DNA of 64,000 nucleotides from Sulfurospirillum sp. SCADC (GTDB lineage Bacteria; Campylobacterota; Campylobacteria; Campylobacterales; Sulfurospirillaceae), in assembly GCF_000743525.1 (NCBI RefSeq), contig NZ_JQGK01000001.1:186001-250000 (forward strand), given 5' to 3'. A model generated the notes under the pieces. That model ran no database searches. It was given only the letters and a program-made list of their open reading frames with translations, and had not been told where the DNA came from. Made by a program: the position numbers and the translations under genes. The stretch's first letter is position 1, and the number at the start of each line of letters is the position of its first letter. This document shows positions 44,838-53,273 of the stretch, piece after piece.

Positions 44838-45140
44838 ATGCGTGACTTGAAAGAACTTCTTTTAGAGAGCGGTTGCTCTAGCGAATTTATCCTCGATGCG
44901 ATGCGCTTTGAGCATCTCTTTACCGGAGATATTGATGCGTTTCTTGACAAAGTGGAAGATATTTTAATGAACGAAGAGGACTATGAAGAAGGGTTAAACG
45001 AAGACGAAGACGATTTTGATGAAGAGGAAGACGATCCGATTTATCAAAGTGATTATAACTACGATGGTAATGAAGACAACATCTACTTTGAAGACGAAGA
45101 CGGTGAAGAAGCTTTTGAAGACGACGAGGATGAAGAGTAA
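44838..45140 (+). CDS. Small protein with extremely acidic C-terminus
   Basis: A 100-residue protein. Residues 1-45 look like a small folded helical domain (LKELLLESGCSSEFILDAM), while residues 46-100 are mostly Asp and Glu with scattered Tyr and Asn. I do not recognise a family. Such tails occur in DNA mimics, chaperone-like and metal-binding proteins, but none is specifically indicated. ATG follows AAAGGTGAAAAAGT, 34 nt after the ABC-F gene, suggesting cotranscription. Confidence 0.7.
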   Translation: MRDLKELLLESGCSSEFILDAMRFEHLFTGDIDAFLDKVEDILMNEEDYEEGLNEDEDDFDEEEDDPIYQSDYNYDGNEDNIYFEDEDGEEAFEDDEDEE

Positions 45141-45143
45141 TCT

Positions 45144-45884
45144 TCACACCTCGATTGAAAAACCCTTCTTTATGTAAGGATATTTCAGCCTTATTTTTTT
45201 TACATGTAAAGGAAGTAAGGTTTTACAACTCGCATGAATCAAATAACCCTTTTTAGGGGAAATCTCATCAATATACGCCCCAGCACTCTCCCAGTTCAAA
45301 TGCTTTTTCGACTCAAACCACAGTGTATATGCTGCGTCTAAAAAAAGATGATCAATGTTTTGCGTTTTTAAATACGCCAGCGATACCTCAGGAATGCTCT
45401 CACAATCGGTCAAATACGCCACAACACCTTTACATGTAACGATCATATATCCATGCGTTGGCTTGGAGTGAAAGAGCGGTACTGCAACGATTTTAACCCC
45501 CTCAATTTCAATGGATGAAAAGGGTTCAAGCACGAGGTAGTCAATGGAATCTTTATACAGGAAAAGATCGCCAAATCCCTGCTCGTCGTTGGGAATATAA
45601 CACGTTATGGACTCTGTAGATTTGCGCAAACGCAGCAATCCCAAGCAGTGATCGGCATGAAAATGGGTGAGAAAAACCGCGCGAATTTTTGTCGTATTGA
45701 ACCGCTCACACAACAGATCATAGCCTGCATCAAACAAAATGACACTGCCATCGTCTAGCTCTAAATAAGCACTCGTGGAGCGATTGCTCACCCCTTCAAC
45801 ACGTGCTGTTTCACAGATCGCACAATGACACTGATGCAATGGAATGCCGCCCGTATCGGCGGTTCCTAAAAATTCAAATTTCAA
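45144..45884 (-). CDS. MBL-fold metallohydrolase (PhnP-like)
   Basis: A 246-residue metallo-beta-lactamase fold protein with the metal motif LTHFHADHCLGLLRL (about residues 72-86), preceded by ILFDAGYDLL. The N-terminus FLGTADTGGIPLHQCHCAIC carries the extra Cys/His zinc site typical of PhnP-like phosphodiesterases and related RNase Z-like proteins. No phosphonate genes are near, so the substrate may be a cyclic nucleotide or phosphodiester. It is convergent with the acidic protein gene, 3 nt apart. Confidence 0.88.
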   Translation of the reverse strand: MKFEFLGTADTGGIPLHQCHCAICETARVEGVSNRSTSAYLELDDGSVILFDAGYDLLCERFNTTKIRAVFLTHFHADHCLGLLRLRKSTESITCYIPNDEQGFGDLFLYKDSIDYLVLEPFSSIEIEGVKIVAVPLFHSKPTHGYMIVTCKGVVAYLTDCESIPEVSLAYLKTQNIDHLFLDAAYTLWFESKKHLNWESAGAYIDEISPKKGYLIHASCKTLLPLHVKKIRLKYPYIKKGFSIEV

Positions 45885-45893
45885 AAATGCTTC

Positions 45894-46997
45894 CTATGCG
45901 TTTTGTTGTTTTTCATTGAGCATTTGATTGAGCAAACCAAAGAGCGTTTTCGATGCCTCTTCGGCTTTGACAAAATGGTTAATGACGACACTGATATCGT
46001 TCAAACAGGTGCCCTCTTTAACGCATTTGATCGCTTGATTGATCTCACCATGAACAATTTTATGCGGTTCATCCAACGCTTTAAACGCAGATGTCGCGCT
46101 AAAATTCTCTTTGCCAACCCCTGCATACCATTTGCCCAAACGGCAATTGGTATGATCGCTCAGCTCTTTATGCTCTTTATCAAACACAGAGCCATACCCA
46201 GCAACTTTAAAAAGAACATGATCCAGTTTTGCCAAAGCCGTAAAGACTTCGAAACTGATATTTTGAGAGTCATCTTTAATGGTGGTCGCACTGTGTTGCA
46301 ACGCGCCAAATTCAACTTTAAAATTTTCAATGTGTTGGTTAGACTCTACCGCAACACTTTCAACCTCTTCGTTTTGTTTAAACATCAAATTGGCATTTTG
46401 TTTGAGCACATTGATGTTCATCTCAACTTCAGCCGTTGCTTTTTGCGTTCGCTCAGCCAATTTGCGCACTTCATCTGCAACGACCGCAAAACCACGTCCA
46501 TGCTCCCCTGCCCTAGCAGCTTCGATCGCGGCATTGAGCGCCAGCAGATTCGTTTGATCGGAAATATCTTTGATCAGATTGATCACACTGGCGATTTCAT
46601 CGACACTGCGGTGAAGGTTTTCCGCCATATGACGTGATTCGACCGCAGAGTGTGAGATGTTTGACAGTGAGCCTAAAAGGTTGTTGGAGATCATATTAAG
46701 ATTCGTGATGCTCTCTACGGTCGAAACACTGATCTGCACGATCTCTTTGGAAGCTTCAAGGTTTTGTTCGATGTCATGCTGAATCTCTTTCACACTGTTA
46801 CCACAACCACTCAACATACTGTTAATAAGCTCGGTTTTTAGGCGATTTTCACTAAGAGTTCTGTGGGTGTTTTCTTCAGATTGTAGGAGTTTTTCCAGTT
46901 GAGCCTGTAAAGCCGTTGCTTCGTGTTTTAAGCGTTCATTTTCAGCGCGTAAACCTACATTTTCTTCATGAAGTAAGGCTTTATTTCGTCCAAACAT
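45894..46997 (-). CDS. Cytoplasmic methyl-accepting chemotaxis protein with CZB domain
   Basis: A 367-residue soluble receptor with no membrane helix. An N-terminal coiled coil (1-60) leads to the signalling hairpin with [35 protein letters not shown] (about residues 146-180). The C-terminal zinc-binding CZB domain has the metal ligands in [14 protein letters not shown] and later H residues (HKIVHGEI). CZB receptors in Campylobacterota respond to redox or oxidant signals such as hypochlorite. Ten nt separate it from the MBL gene. Confidence 0.93.
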   Translation of the reverse strand: MFGRNKALLHEENVGLRAENERLKHEATALQAQLEKLLQSEENTHRTLSENRLKTELINSMLSGCGNSVKEIQHDIEQNLEASKEIVQISVSTVESITNLNMISNNLLGSLSNISHSAVESRHMAENLHRSVDEIASVINLIKDISDQTNLLALNAAIEAARAGEHGRGFAVVADEVRKLAERTQKATAEVEMNINVLKQNANLMFKQNEEVESVAVESNQHIENFKVEFGALQHSATTIKDDSQNISFEVFTALAKLDHVLFKVAGYGSVFDKEHKELSDHTNCRLGKWYAGVGKENFSATSAFKALDEPHKIVHGEINQAIKCVKEGTCLNDISVVINHFVKAEEASKTLFGLLNQMLNEKQQNA

Positions 46998-47074
46998 ATG
47001 ATTCCTTTTTGTATAGATAGGTTAGATTTTACCGTAAGCTATCCCTAAGAATGCTTACATGTAAAGGTTACTTT

Positions 47075-47182
47075 TTACTGAAATTGCCCAAGTTTGATAT
47101 TGAGATTTTCCGCCAGCTTCGAGAGATGATCGGCTGCACTTGCGATCTCTTCCACGCTTCTGGCATTCTCACTCTAATAGCT
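47075..47182 (-). pseudogene. C-terminal remnant of a chemoreceptor gene
   Basis: The minus strand encodes ENARSVEEIASAADHLSK and then LAENLNIKLGQFQ before a stop, a perfect match to the usual C-terminus of a methyl-accepting chemotaxis protein. Immediately upstream in the frame is a TAG stop, and no start or signalling domain precedes it. It therefore is a relic of a second mcp gene upstream of the CZB receptor, perhaps left by deletion or recombination between receptor genes. Confidence 0.75.
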
Positions 47183-47241
47183 GTTTGGATAGACGCATAT
47201 TCAACTCCTTTTGTTAATTTGATTTTTGTGTAATCCATACT

Positions 47242-48366
47242 TTAATTATGCTTATTATACTGATCTTCAATGGAGCATGGTTGTGAGTGCGTTAGAAAGT
47301 TTTCAAAATTTTCCCAGGCATCTAAGCTAAAATCTTTTAAAGCAAAATGCTTCATACTGACATCAATACCATTAAAGCCAACGCTAATTTTCTCCTTAAC
47401 TTGCGATTCATCAATCTCTACATGTAAAGCATTGAGAACCACAAAATCATCACCAAAAATTCGAAAAACAAAAGGTGTGTGGAAGAGTATTTTTAAGCGT
47501 AGTGCAACTTCACTGAGCAGTTTATCACCTAGCTTCCAACCAAAATTTTGATTGTATGTGTGAACATGGTGCAGTTGAATAAAATAGCAACACCGAAATC
47601 GTTTGCTGGTATGATTGTCATGCAAAAAATGACTAAGATACTCTCCGCTGTATGCAGAGGTCAATGTGTCTTTGTAAAAGTAGGCAAATCGCTCTTCTTG
47701 AACATCTGTCTCTGGTAATTGATGAATAAAAGAGAGCTCTTGATAGGTGCTAAAAACGTTGATGGCACTGCTGATTATCAAAGGATCAAACTGCGTTCCA
47801 CTGCATTTTTGCAACTCTTTAATGGCACTCGCGATACTTTTACGTGGTTTGTAAATGCGGTTCGTGGTCATTGCATCAAACGCATCGGCAATCGCAATAA
47901 TGCGCGAGAGAAAAGGGATGCAGTCGCCTTTAAGACCATCGGGGTACCCAGATCCGTCGAAATACTCATGATGGTGGCGAACAAGAGGCATATACGGTTT
48001 AAACGCAGAGATAAAACTGAGCATTTTTTCACCATCCGTTGAATGATTTTTAATGATAGCATACTCAGTACGATTGAATTTTCGAGGTTTCAGTAAAATG
48101 GATTCAGGGGTTAGAAGTTTTCCAATATCATGCAACAGCCCTGCTTGATACACCAAACTTTGTTCATCTTCACTGCATCCCATCGCTTCAGCAATTTTAG
48201 TGCTGTACATTGCCACACGTTTGGAATGACCCGCAGTATAGGCATCTTTCTCTTCAATAATGGTTGTAAACATCTCAACAATTTCTTGCTCAATGATCGA
48301 AAAAGTATTCACATCAGACTCTTTTTTATGTTTTAAGCAGACGTAATAAGGGGTCAAATGAATCAT
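47242..48366 (-). CDS. HD-GYP phosphodiesterase with degenerate GGDEF-like C-terminal domain
   Basis: A 374-residue soluble protein. The HD-GYP domain (about residues 30-205) has HSKRV, LLHDIGKLLTPESIL and HHHEYFDGSGYPDGLKG, all residues expected for c-di-GMP hydrolysis. Residues about 225-350 resemble a GGDEF fold with FRIFGDDFVVL in place of RxGGDEF, so it is probably a sensor or regulatory domain. The start may lie further in (a GTG at codon 19 has AAAGAG upstream). The gene is divergent from a small XRE regulator gene; an operator-like palindrome overlaps its likely -10 region. Confidence 0.87.
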   Translation of the reverse strand: MIHLTPYYVCLKHKKESDVNTFSIIEQEIVEMFTTIIEEKDAYTAGHSKRVAMYSTKIAEAMGCSEDEQSLVYQAGLLHDIGKLLTPESILLKPRKFNRTEYAIIKNHSTDGEKMLSFISAFKPYMPLVRHHHEYFDGSGYPDGLKGDCIPFLSRIIAIADAFDAMTTNRIYKPRKSIASAIKELQKCSGTQFDPLIISSAINVFSTYQELSFIHQLPETDVQEERFAYFYKDTLTSAYSGEYLSHFLHDNHTSKRFRCCYFIQLHHVHTYNQNFGWKLGDKLLSEVALRLKILFHTPFVFRIFGDDFVVLNALHVEIDESQVKEKISVGFNGIDVSMKHFALKDFSLDAWENFENFLTHSQPCSIEDQYNKHN

Positions 48367-48393
48367 ACATGATTAAATATTAAAAAAAGATAA

Positions 48394-48410
48394 TCTATTA
48401 TAATAGAGTA
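48394..48410 (+). promoter_or_regulatory. Operator-like site 1 (XRE/HD-GYP module)
   Basis: TCTATTATAATAGAGTA, whose first 14 bases are a perfect palindrome. It lies 28 nt upstream of the HD-GYP start and contains TATAAT in both directions, so a bound regulator would cover that promoter. Confidence 0.65.
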
Positions 48411-48463
48411 TTTAAAATGAAATGGTTTCATCAGAATACGATAAAAACGTTTCAGTAAGTATC

Positions 48464-48480
48464 TACTCTACGATAATAGA
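48464..48480 (-). promoter_or_regulatory. Operator-like site 2 (XRE/HD-GYP module)
   Basis: On the minus strand it reads TCTATTATCGTAGAGTA, identical to site 1 at 15 of 17 positions, in the opposite orientation. It lies midway between the divergent genes. Confidence 0.65.
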
Positions 48481-48525
48481 TTGTAATGAAGTTTCAAGAA
48501 TACTAGACTTCATCGTTCTTAAAAA

Positions 48526-48542
48526 TCTATCATAATAGAGTA
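48526..48542 (+). promoter_or_regulatory. Operator-like site 3 (XRE/HD-GYP module)
   Basis: TCTATCATAATAGAGTA, identical to site 1 except for one base. It ends 6 nt before the XRE start codon and occupies the place of the ribosome binding site, which is otherwise missing, consistent with autorepression. Confidence 0.65.
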
Positions 48543-48548
48543 AATGGC

Positions 48549-48821
48549 ATGAGAAAAAAATTTAATGATATTAATATTTCGGCAGTAGAGTGTAGCGTTG
48601 AAGAGACGAAACTCTTCTATCAAAAGATTGGGCGCACGGTTCAACAAATACGAAAAAAAAGGGGACTAAGCCAACTTGAACTCTCCTATCTTATAGGCTT
48701 TAAATCGACATCGCTTGTAGCAGGTGCAGAAGCGGGGTACAGCAATATCCGTTTCTCGTTAGAACACCTCTATAAAATTGCCAAAGTTTTGCAAGTAGAT
48801 GTTAAAGAATTTTTCGAATAA
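48549..48821 (+). CDS. Small XRE-family regulator next to the HD-GYP gene
   Basis: A 90-residue protein that is little more than one helix-turn-helix domain: QIRKKRGLSQLELSYLIGFK (about residues 35-54) then EHLYKIAKVLQVDVKEFFE at the end. It is a clear paralogue of the 90-residue protein at 54383; both share the FYQKIG/FYRRIA lead-in and the HLYKIA-VL-VD-EFF end. Three similar sites surround its promoter. Divergent placement from the HD-GYP gene suggests it represses itself and that gene. No ribosome binding site is evident. Confidence 0.85.
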   Translation: MRKKFNDINISAVECSVEETKLFYQKIGRTVQQIRKKRGLSQLELSYLIGFKSTSLVAGAEAGYSNIRFSLEHLYKIAKVLQVDVKEFFE

Positions 48822-48853
48822 AATTTTTAAAAACCAATGTTGCAAAACATAAA

Positions 48854-48933
48854 AGCACCAAGGGTGCGTGGGCTTTCTGCCTAAGAAAACCTAGTGTTAA
48901 CGTAGTTTTTAAAGCTTTGCTTTAAAAACGTGT
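48854..48933. repeat. Structured intergenic repeat, copy B
   Basis: The second copy of the repeat at 42781-42859, lying between the convergent XRE and ZIP transporter genes. It keeps the 41-base identical run that holds the GTTTTTAAAG/CTTTAAAAAC hairpin, while the linker between the two conserved runs has changed. Confidence 0.8.
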
Positions 48934-48944
48934 CAAAATTCAAA

Positions 48945-49790
48945 TCAGATCAATTTCAAAACAACCAAACTCACTGCCATCACCATCATTCCAAGCACTA
49001 TTCCTAAGATCGTCGTATGGGCATTTCCATAGACTCTCGCCGAAGGCAAGAGTTCATCAAACGAGATATACACCATAATACCTGCTACGATGCCAAAGGT
49101 AATGCCTAGTGTCAGTTCTCCCATGATGGGAAGCAGCAGAAAAAAACCGACCAAAGCACCAACAGGCTCTGCCAAACCTGAGATAAACGCATACCAAAAC
49201 GCACTCTTGCGATTTCCTGTGGCGTGGTAAATAGGCAAAGAGACCGCCATCCCCTCTGGTATATTGTGAATAGCGATCGCAAGGGCGATGGTTAAACCAA
49301 TGTGAATATTATCAAGTGCCGCAATAAATGTGGCAAAACCTTCGGGGAAATTGTGAATCCCAATCGCAAGTGCCGTAAAAATACCGGTACGTTTTAGAGC
49401 AGAGTCTTTCAGTAAAGAGTGTTGACTGCCCTCTTTGAGCACACTGAGTTCTTTGTTGGATTTTGGCTCATGAGGATTAACATCATCAGGGATAAGCCGA
49501 TCAATCAGGGCACTGATACTAATACCTCCGAAAAAGCAGACTAACGCCAAAGATTCTCCGATGATGGGACTTTCATAGATTGTACTAAACGCTATTTTGG
49601 ACTTAGAAAGAATCTCAACAAATGAGACGTAAACCATCACACCTGCTGAAAATCCTAGACCAATGGATAAAAACGTATGACTTTTATTTTTGGAGAAAAA
49701 GGCGATCAGAGCGCCAAATCCTGTGCTTAAACCTGCAAAAAGCGTGAGAAGAAACGCAGGTATGAACTGCTCTAGCGTGACATCGATCAT
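48945..49790 (-). CDS. ZIP family metal transporter (ZupT-like)
   Basis: A 281-residue membrane protein with eight predicted helices. The metal pathway motifs are IHNFPEGFATF (about residues 142-152) and IHNIPEGMAVSLP (about 172-184). Likely substrates are zinc, iron or manganese. The cytoplasmic loop near 90-125 is polar and contains several His and Glu. It lies 13 nt downstream of a ferritin-like gene, suggesting a shared link to metal handling. Confidence 0.92.
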   Translation of the reverse strand: MIDVTLEQFIPAFLLTLFAGLSTGFGALIAFFSKNKSHTFLSIGLGFSAGVMVYVSFVEILSKSKIAFSTIYESPIIGESLALVCFFGGISISALIDRLIPDDVNPHEPKSNKELSVLKEGSQHSLLKDSALKRTGIFTALAIGIHNFPEGFATFIAALDNIHIGLTIALAIAIHNIPEGMAVSLPIYHATGNRKSAFWYAFISGLAEPVGALVGFFLLLPIMGELTLGITFGIVAGIMVYISFDELLPSARVYGNAHTTILGIVLGMMVMAVSLVVLKLI

Positions 49791-49803
49791 ACCTGTTTCC
49801 TTG

Positions 49804-50319
49804 TTACTTCATTGATTTTTTGAGATCACTGATAAATTCGGTAATGTCATCGTGTAAGTTTTGAAGATCCTCTTCGTGCATGACTTCATCGGCTAAGATT
49901 TGAGAGACCATATCATAGGTAACGATGTCTTTATTGCGTGTCAGATCAACAATGCTTGAATAGGTTGCAATCGCACACTGTTCACCTTTAATCGCATCGT
50001 TTAAGACTGCAACCACATCAAAATCAGTGGGTGCGTCGTAACCACAGTTGGTCTGTTTGAGCCAATCGGCTGGGTGTAAGAGTGGAGCGCCTCCTAATTG
50101 AATGATACGATCAGCAACCATCGTTGCATGGCGTAATTCATCGGCTGCATGTTGTACAAGCTCTGCAATGGCAGCGTCTTTCATCAACCCTTTCACAACT
50201 TTTGATTCAATAAAATATTGATAGTACGCCAACCACTCATCGGCATATGCACGATTTAGCGTTGTAATGATCTCTTGAACCTCGATACCTTTAATAATAG
50301 AATTTCCGACTCTTGCCAT
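49804..50319 (-). CDS. Ferritin-like (Dps/bacterioferritin-type) protein
   Basis: A 171-residue four-helix-bundle protein. Di-iron ligands are visible in ADEWLAYYQYFIESK (helix A), AADELRHATMVADRI (helix B), GEQCAIATYSSI (helix C) and ADEVMHEEDLQNL (helix D), so the ferroxidase centre looks intact. It is the same kind as archaeal and anaerobe Dps-like ferritins. It starts with ATG after AAGGAGACAATC and precedes the ZIP transporter gene; both may be iron- or oxidant-controlled. Confidence 0.88.
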   Translation of the reverse strand: MARVGNSIIKGIEVQEIITTLNRAYADEWLAYYQYFIESKVVKGLMKDAAIAELVQHAADELRHATMVADRIIQLGGAPLLHPADWLKQTNCGYDAPTDFDVVAVLNDAIKGEQCAIATYSSIVDLTRNKDIVTYDMVSQILADEVMHEEDLQNLHDDITEFISDLKKSMK

Positions 50320-50374
50320 GATTGTCTCCTTATATGGTAATGAGTTATCTTACTCTATCAAAACTAAAGTCTAT

Positions 50375-50401
50375 ATTAAATAATAATTTTTATTATTTAA
50401 T
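50375..50401. terminator. A/T-only hairpin between thiM and the ferritin-like gene
   Basis: ATTAAATAATAA and TTATTATTTAAT form a perfect 12-bp stem with a TTT loop across the thiM stop codon. It has no GC pairs, so its strength as a terminator is doubtful. Confidence 0.4.
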
Positions 50402-51196
50402 GAAGTCGATCTTGGCGCTACTCATGATACGTTTCGCATCCATTTGGCTTATCGCATCGATCAGTGACGTGCGAAAGGTTCCCATTCCTTGGCTTTTATC
50501 GGCTAGTTCACCTGCAATGGACATGGTTAAAATACCTGCAATCGCACTTGCAAGGGCATGGTTTGAAGCGCCTAAAAAACTGCCAATGAGTGAACTGCTC
50601 ATGCACCCTGTTCCTGTCAGTTTAGTCAGAGCCACATCTCCATTGTCAAGCGCATACGTGCTGTCACCATCCGAGACAATGTCTATTTTGCCCGTAATCG
50701 CAATCACACAACCCAATTTTTTAGCTAAATTCAAAGCGATTTTAGCGCCATCACTCTCCTCTTCCAACGAATCAACCCCTGCACTTTTGGCTTCAAGCCC
50801 TGCGATGGTTTTGATCTCCGCCATATTGCCCCTAATAACGCTAAAAGAGATCGCCTCCATGAGTTTTGCAACGCTTTGGCGACGAAATGGTGTTGCACCC
50901 ACACCAACAGGATCAAGTACTACGGGAATACCTTTGGCATTCGCTGCTTTTCCTGCTTTAAGCATCGAAACGATGGTGCGCTCATTCGCCGTTCCAATGT
51001 TTAAAACCAGCGCAGCGCAAATACCGACCATCTCTTCCACTTCGCTTTGTTCATCTGCCATAATCGGCGAAGCACCAATGGCTAAAACCACATTGGCGCA
51101 ATCATTGACTGTGACATAATTCGTGATATGATGGATTAAAGCGCATTTGTTGTGTAAGGCTTCAAAAACTTCATTTAATTGCGCTTGAATGTCCAT
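50393..51196 (-). CDS. thiM: Hydroxyethylthiazole kinase
   Basis: ThiM phosphorylates 4-methyl-5-(2-hydroxyethyl)thiazole for thiamine salvage. The 267-residue protein has HHITNYVTVNDCANVVLAIG near residues 21-40, DPVGVGATPFRR in the middle, and the catalytic GTGCMSSSLIG near 195-205. It overlaps the 3' end of cytX by 22 nt and is the last gene of thiD-cytX-thiM. Expression should respond to thiamine diphosphate through the riboswitch upstream of thiD. Confidence 0.95.
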   Translation of the reverse strand: MDIQAQLNEVFEALHNKCALIHHITNYVTVNDCANVVLAIGASPIMADEQSEVEEMVGICAALVLNIGTANERTIVSMLKAGKAANAKGIPVVLDPVGVGATPFRRQSVAKLMEAISFSVIRGNMAEIKTIAGLEAKSAGVDSLEEESDGAKIALNLAKKLGCVIAITGKIDIVSDGDSTYALDNGDVALTKLTGTGCMSSSLIGSFLGASNHALASAIAGILTMSIAGELADKSQGMGTFRTSLIDAISQMDAKRIMSSAKIDFIK

Positions 51197-52386
51197 GATG
51201 CAATTGCCTTTTTTGAAATGATAAAAAGAATGCTCGTTGCAAGCATCGTCGGAAGGGTTGAACCTAAAGGAAGATCAAGCGTAATGAACTGATAATAAAG
51301 CACTACACCTATAGCCCAAACAAGGAGTGATCCTACATGTAAAATTAATGTAGGTTCTATCTGCTCTTTTTTGAAGATAAAATAATCGCTCAGCACAATC
51401 GCAAACAGTGGTCCAAAGACCGAACCTATCGCATACAGAAAATTCTCATACTGTTCTATGGGTGTAAACAGCGCGACCAAAAGACCAACCACCGCCATCG
51501 CAAATGCGATCTTTCGCTCATTGATCTGTGGGAAAATATTGGTAAACGTCACGCCTGCAGAATACGCATCTAAAAACGTCGTCGTAATGGTGGAAAGCAA
51601 CACAATGCCAAGTGCTACAAAGCCCAAATGCAGTGCCATCATCATCGTTCCCAAACTCGCATCTTTGGCATAAAGCGCGATGGCAAGACCAATGGCATAC
51701 ATCAAAGAACTACCAACAAAATAACCCGTAAAACTGCCGATGAGTCCGCCTTTTTTACTCTTCGCAAAACGGGTATAATCCGAAATCAACGGCAACCACG
51801 AAAGTGGCATAATGATGCTAAGCTCTAACGCTGAGCCAAAACTCATCTCACCCGTAGGCTTTACATGTAAAATGCTTCCTTCTTGAAACACCACGCCACA
51901 CAACACCAACGTAAGCGCAAAAAGGAGGATGACGGCGATAAGATTGAGCTTTTGAAAGCCCACTTTTCCAAGCCAAATCCACAGCGCTATCAAGACACCA
52001 ATGGCTATCGCCCACGTGTTGATACTATCAAATTCAAAAAGATTGATGCCAAGCTCATTGGCGGCGCGCCCACCAGAGATGATCATCACCGCCGTCCAAC
52101 CGATGAGTTGGAGCACATTGAGAAGTGAAAAAAGATACGAGCCATAACGCCCAAAAGAGATGCGTGTGGACATGATGGCAGGAAGCTTGCTATGTGCGCC
52201 GATATAACCACCCAAAAGGAGAATAATGCCACCAATCAGATGCCCTAAAAGAATTGCTTTTAACCCTTCACTAAAGCCAAGGGGAGCTAAAAGCCCGCCT
52301 GTAAATATCTCTGCCATTGAGACTGCCGCACCAAACCAGAGTGCGAACAATCCAAAACTACTTAAACTCGTTTTTTCTTCCATCAT
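51175..52386 (-). CDS. cytX: Putative hydroxymethylpyrimidine transporter CytX
   Basis: A 403-residue NCS1-family carrier with about 12 membrane segments. The N-terminus contains WFGAAVSMAEIFTGGLLAP (about residues 17-35), followed by GHLIGGIILLLGGYIGA. CytX transporters are linked with TPP riboswitches and import the thiamine precursor HMP or related pyrimidines. The gene overlaps thiD by 4 nt and thiM by 22 nt. With ThiD and ThiM it completes a salvage set for both halves of thiamine. Confidence 0.93.
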   Translation of the reverse strand: MMEEKTSLSSFGLFALWFGAAVSMAEIFTGGLLAPLGFSEGLKAILLGHLIGGIILLLGGYIGAHSKLPAIMSTRISFGRYGSYLFSLLNVLQLIGWTAVMIISGGRAANELGINLFEFDSINTWAIAIGVLIALWIWLGKVGFQKLNLIAVILLFALTLVLCGVVFQEGSILHVKPTGEMSFGSALELSIIMPLSWLPLISDYTRFAKSKKGGLIGSFTGYFVGSSLMYAIGLAIALYAKDASLGTMMMALHLGFVALGIVLLSTITTTFLDAYSAGVTFTNIFPQINERKIAFAMAVVGLLVALFTPIEQYENFLYAIGSVFGPLFAIVLSDYFIFKKEQIEPTLILHVGSLLVWAIGVVLYYQFITLDLPLGSTLPTMLATSILFIISKKAIASWTFKRN

Positions 52387-53186
52387 GATTCCATTCCTGC
52401 TTTGGTGTAAAGTGCGTAAAAATGATGCACTGGACCCACGCCATGCCCCAGTTTAAATCCATGTGTAATCGCTTCGGTAATATACGCTTTGGCTTCCTCA
52501 ACTGCACGCTTTACATGTAAACCTTTTGCGAGGTTGGCAGCAATGGCAGAAGAGAGCGTACAGCCCGTTCCATGCGTGTTTATCGTTTCTAGTCGTTTGG
52601 AGTGTAAAAGATGAAACGCTTTGCCATCGTAAAGTACATCGGTGGCATCATTTTCCAGATGCCCACCTTTGAGCAACACATACTTACACCCCAGTTTATG
52701 CAGATTAAGCGCGGCTTTTTGCATCAATTCAATCGTGTCGATCTTATAGCCTACGATCACTTCGGCTTCCGGAAGATTGGGCGTGATGAGTGTTGCCATC
52801 GGTAAAAGGATTTCGATGAGTGCTTTTTTGGCTTCGGGTTGCAACAGGTCATACCCACTTTTAGAGATCATCACAGGGTCGATGACAAGCGGTGGTAAGG
52901 GGTATTTTTTAAGGGTTTGAGCGATGATCTCAATCGTTTGAGGTCGCGAAACCATACCAATTTTAATGGCATCCACACGAATGTCATCAAAAATCGCTTC
53001 GATTTGATGCTCAATGACGGAAGAGTTAATGTCTTGTACATCAAAAACACCCTGTGTATTTTGTGCCGTAATCGCGGTAATAACGCTCATGCCATAGGTA
53101 CCGTTCGCGCTAAACGCTTTAAGATCGGCTTGGATGCCAGCACCACCACAGCTGTCTGAGCCTGCTATGGTTAAACAATGTTTCAT
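52383..53186 (-). CDS. thiD: Hydroxymethylpyrimidine (phosphate) kinase
   Basis: ThiD phosphorylates HMP and HMP phosphate. The 267-residue protein starts CLTIAGSDSCGGAGIQADLK (family motif) and has IDPVMISKSGYDLL and the ATP/anion-hole GTGCTLSSAIAANLA near residues 212-226. ATG follows ACGAGGACAATAT. It heads the salvage operon and lies 88 nt downstream of the 3' half of the TPP riboswitch. A TTCCTC stretch in that leader could pair with the GAGGA of the ribosome binding site. Confidence 0.96.
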   Translation of the reverse strand: MKHCLTIAGSDSCGGAGIQADLKAFSANGTYGMSVITAITAQNTQGVFDVQDINSSVIEHQIEAIFDDIRVDAIKIGMVSRPQTIEIIAQTLKKYPLPPLVIDPVMISKSGYDLLQPEAKKALIEILLPMATLITPNLPEAEVIVGYKIDTIELMQKAALNLHKLGCKYVLLKGGHLENDATDVLYDGKAFHLLHSKRLETINTHGTGCTLSSAIAANLAKGLHVKRAVEEAKAYITEAITHGFKLGHGVGPVHHFYALYTKAGMES

Positions 53187-53273
53187 ATATTGTCCTCGTA
53201 AAATGTATTTACATGTAAAGATGATAAAGGTCGTGTAAGGGGATCAAAAAGAGGAAAATGTGTGGGTTTGATT

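Noticed and set aside
45903-46637. A 244-codon open frame on the plus strand
   Set aside because: It is antisense to the CZB chemoreceptor, whose protein motifs are unmistakable; no ribosome binding site.
42781-48933. Repeats considered as a CRISPR array
   Set aside because: Only two copies 6 kb apart, no regular spacers and no cas genes in the window.
50322-51119. A 265-codon open frame on the plus strand
   Set aside because: Antisense to thiM and rich in low-complexity Ser/Ala/Leu, as expected of a mirror frame.
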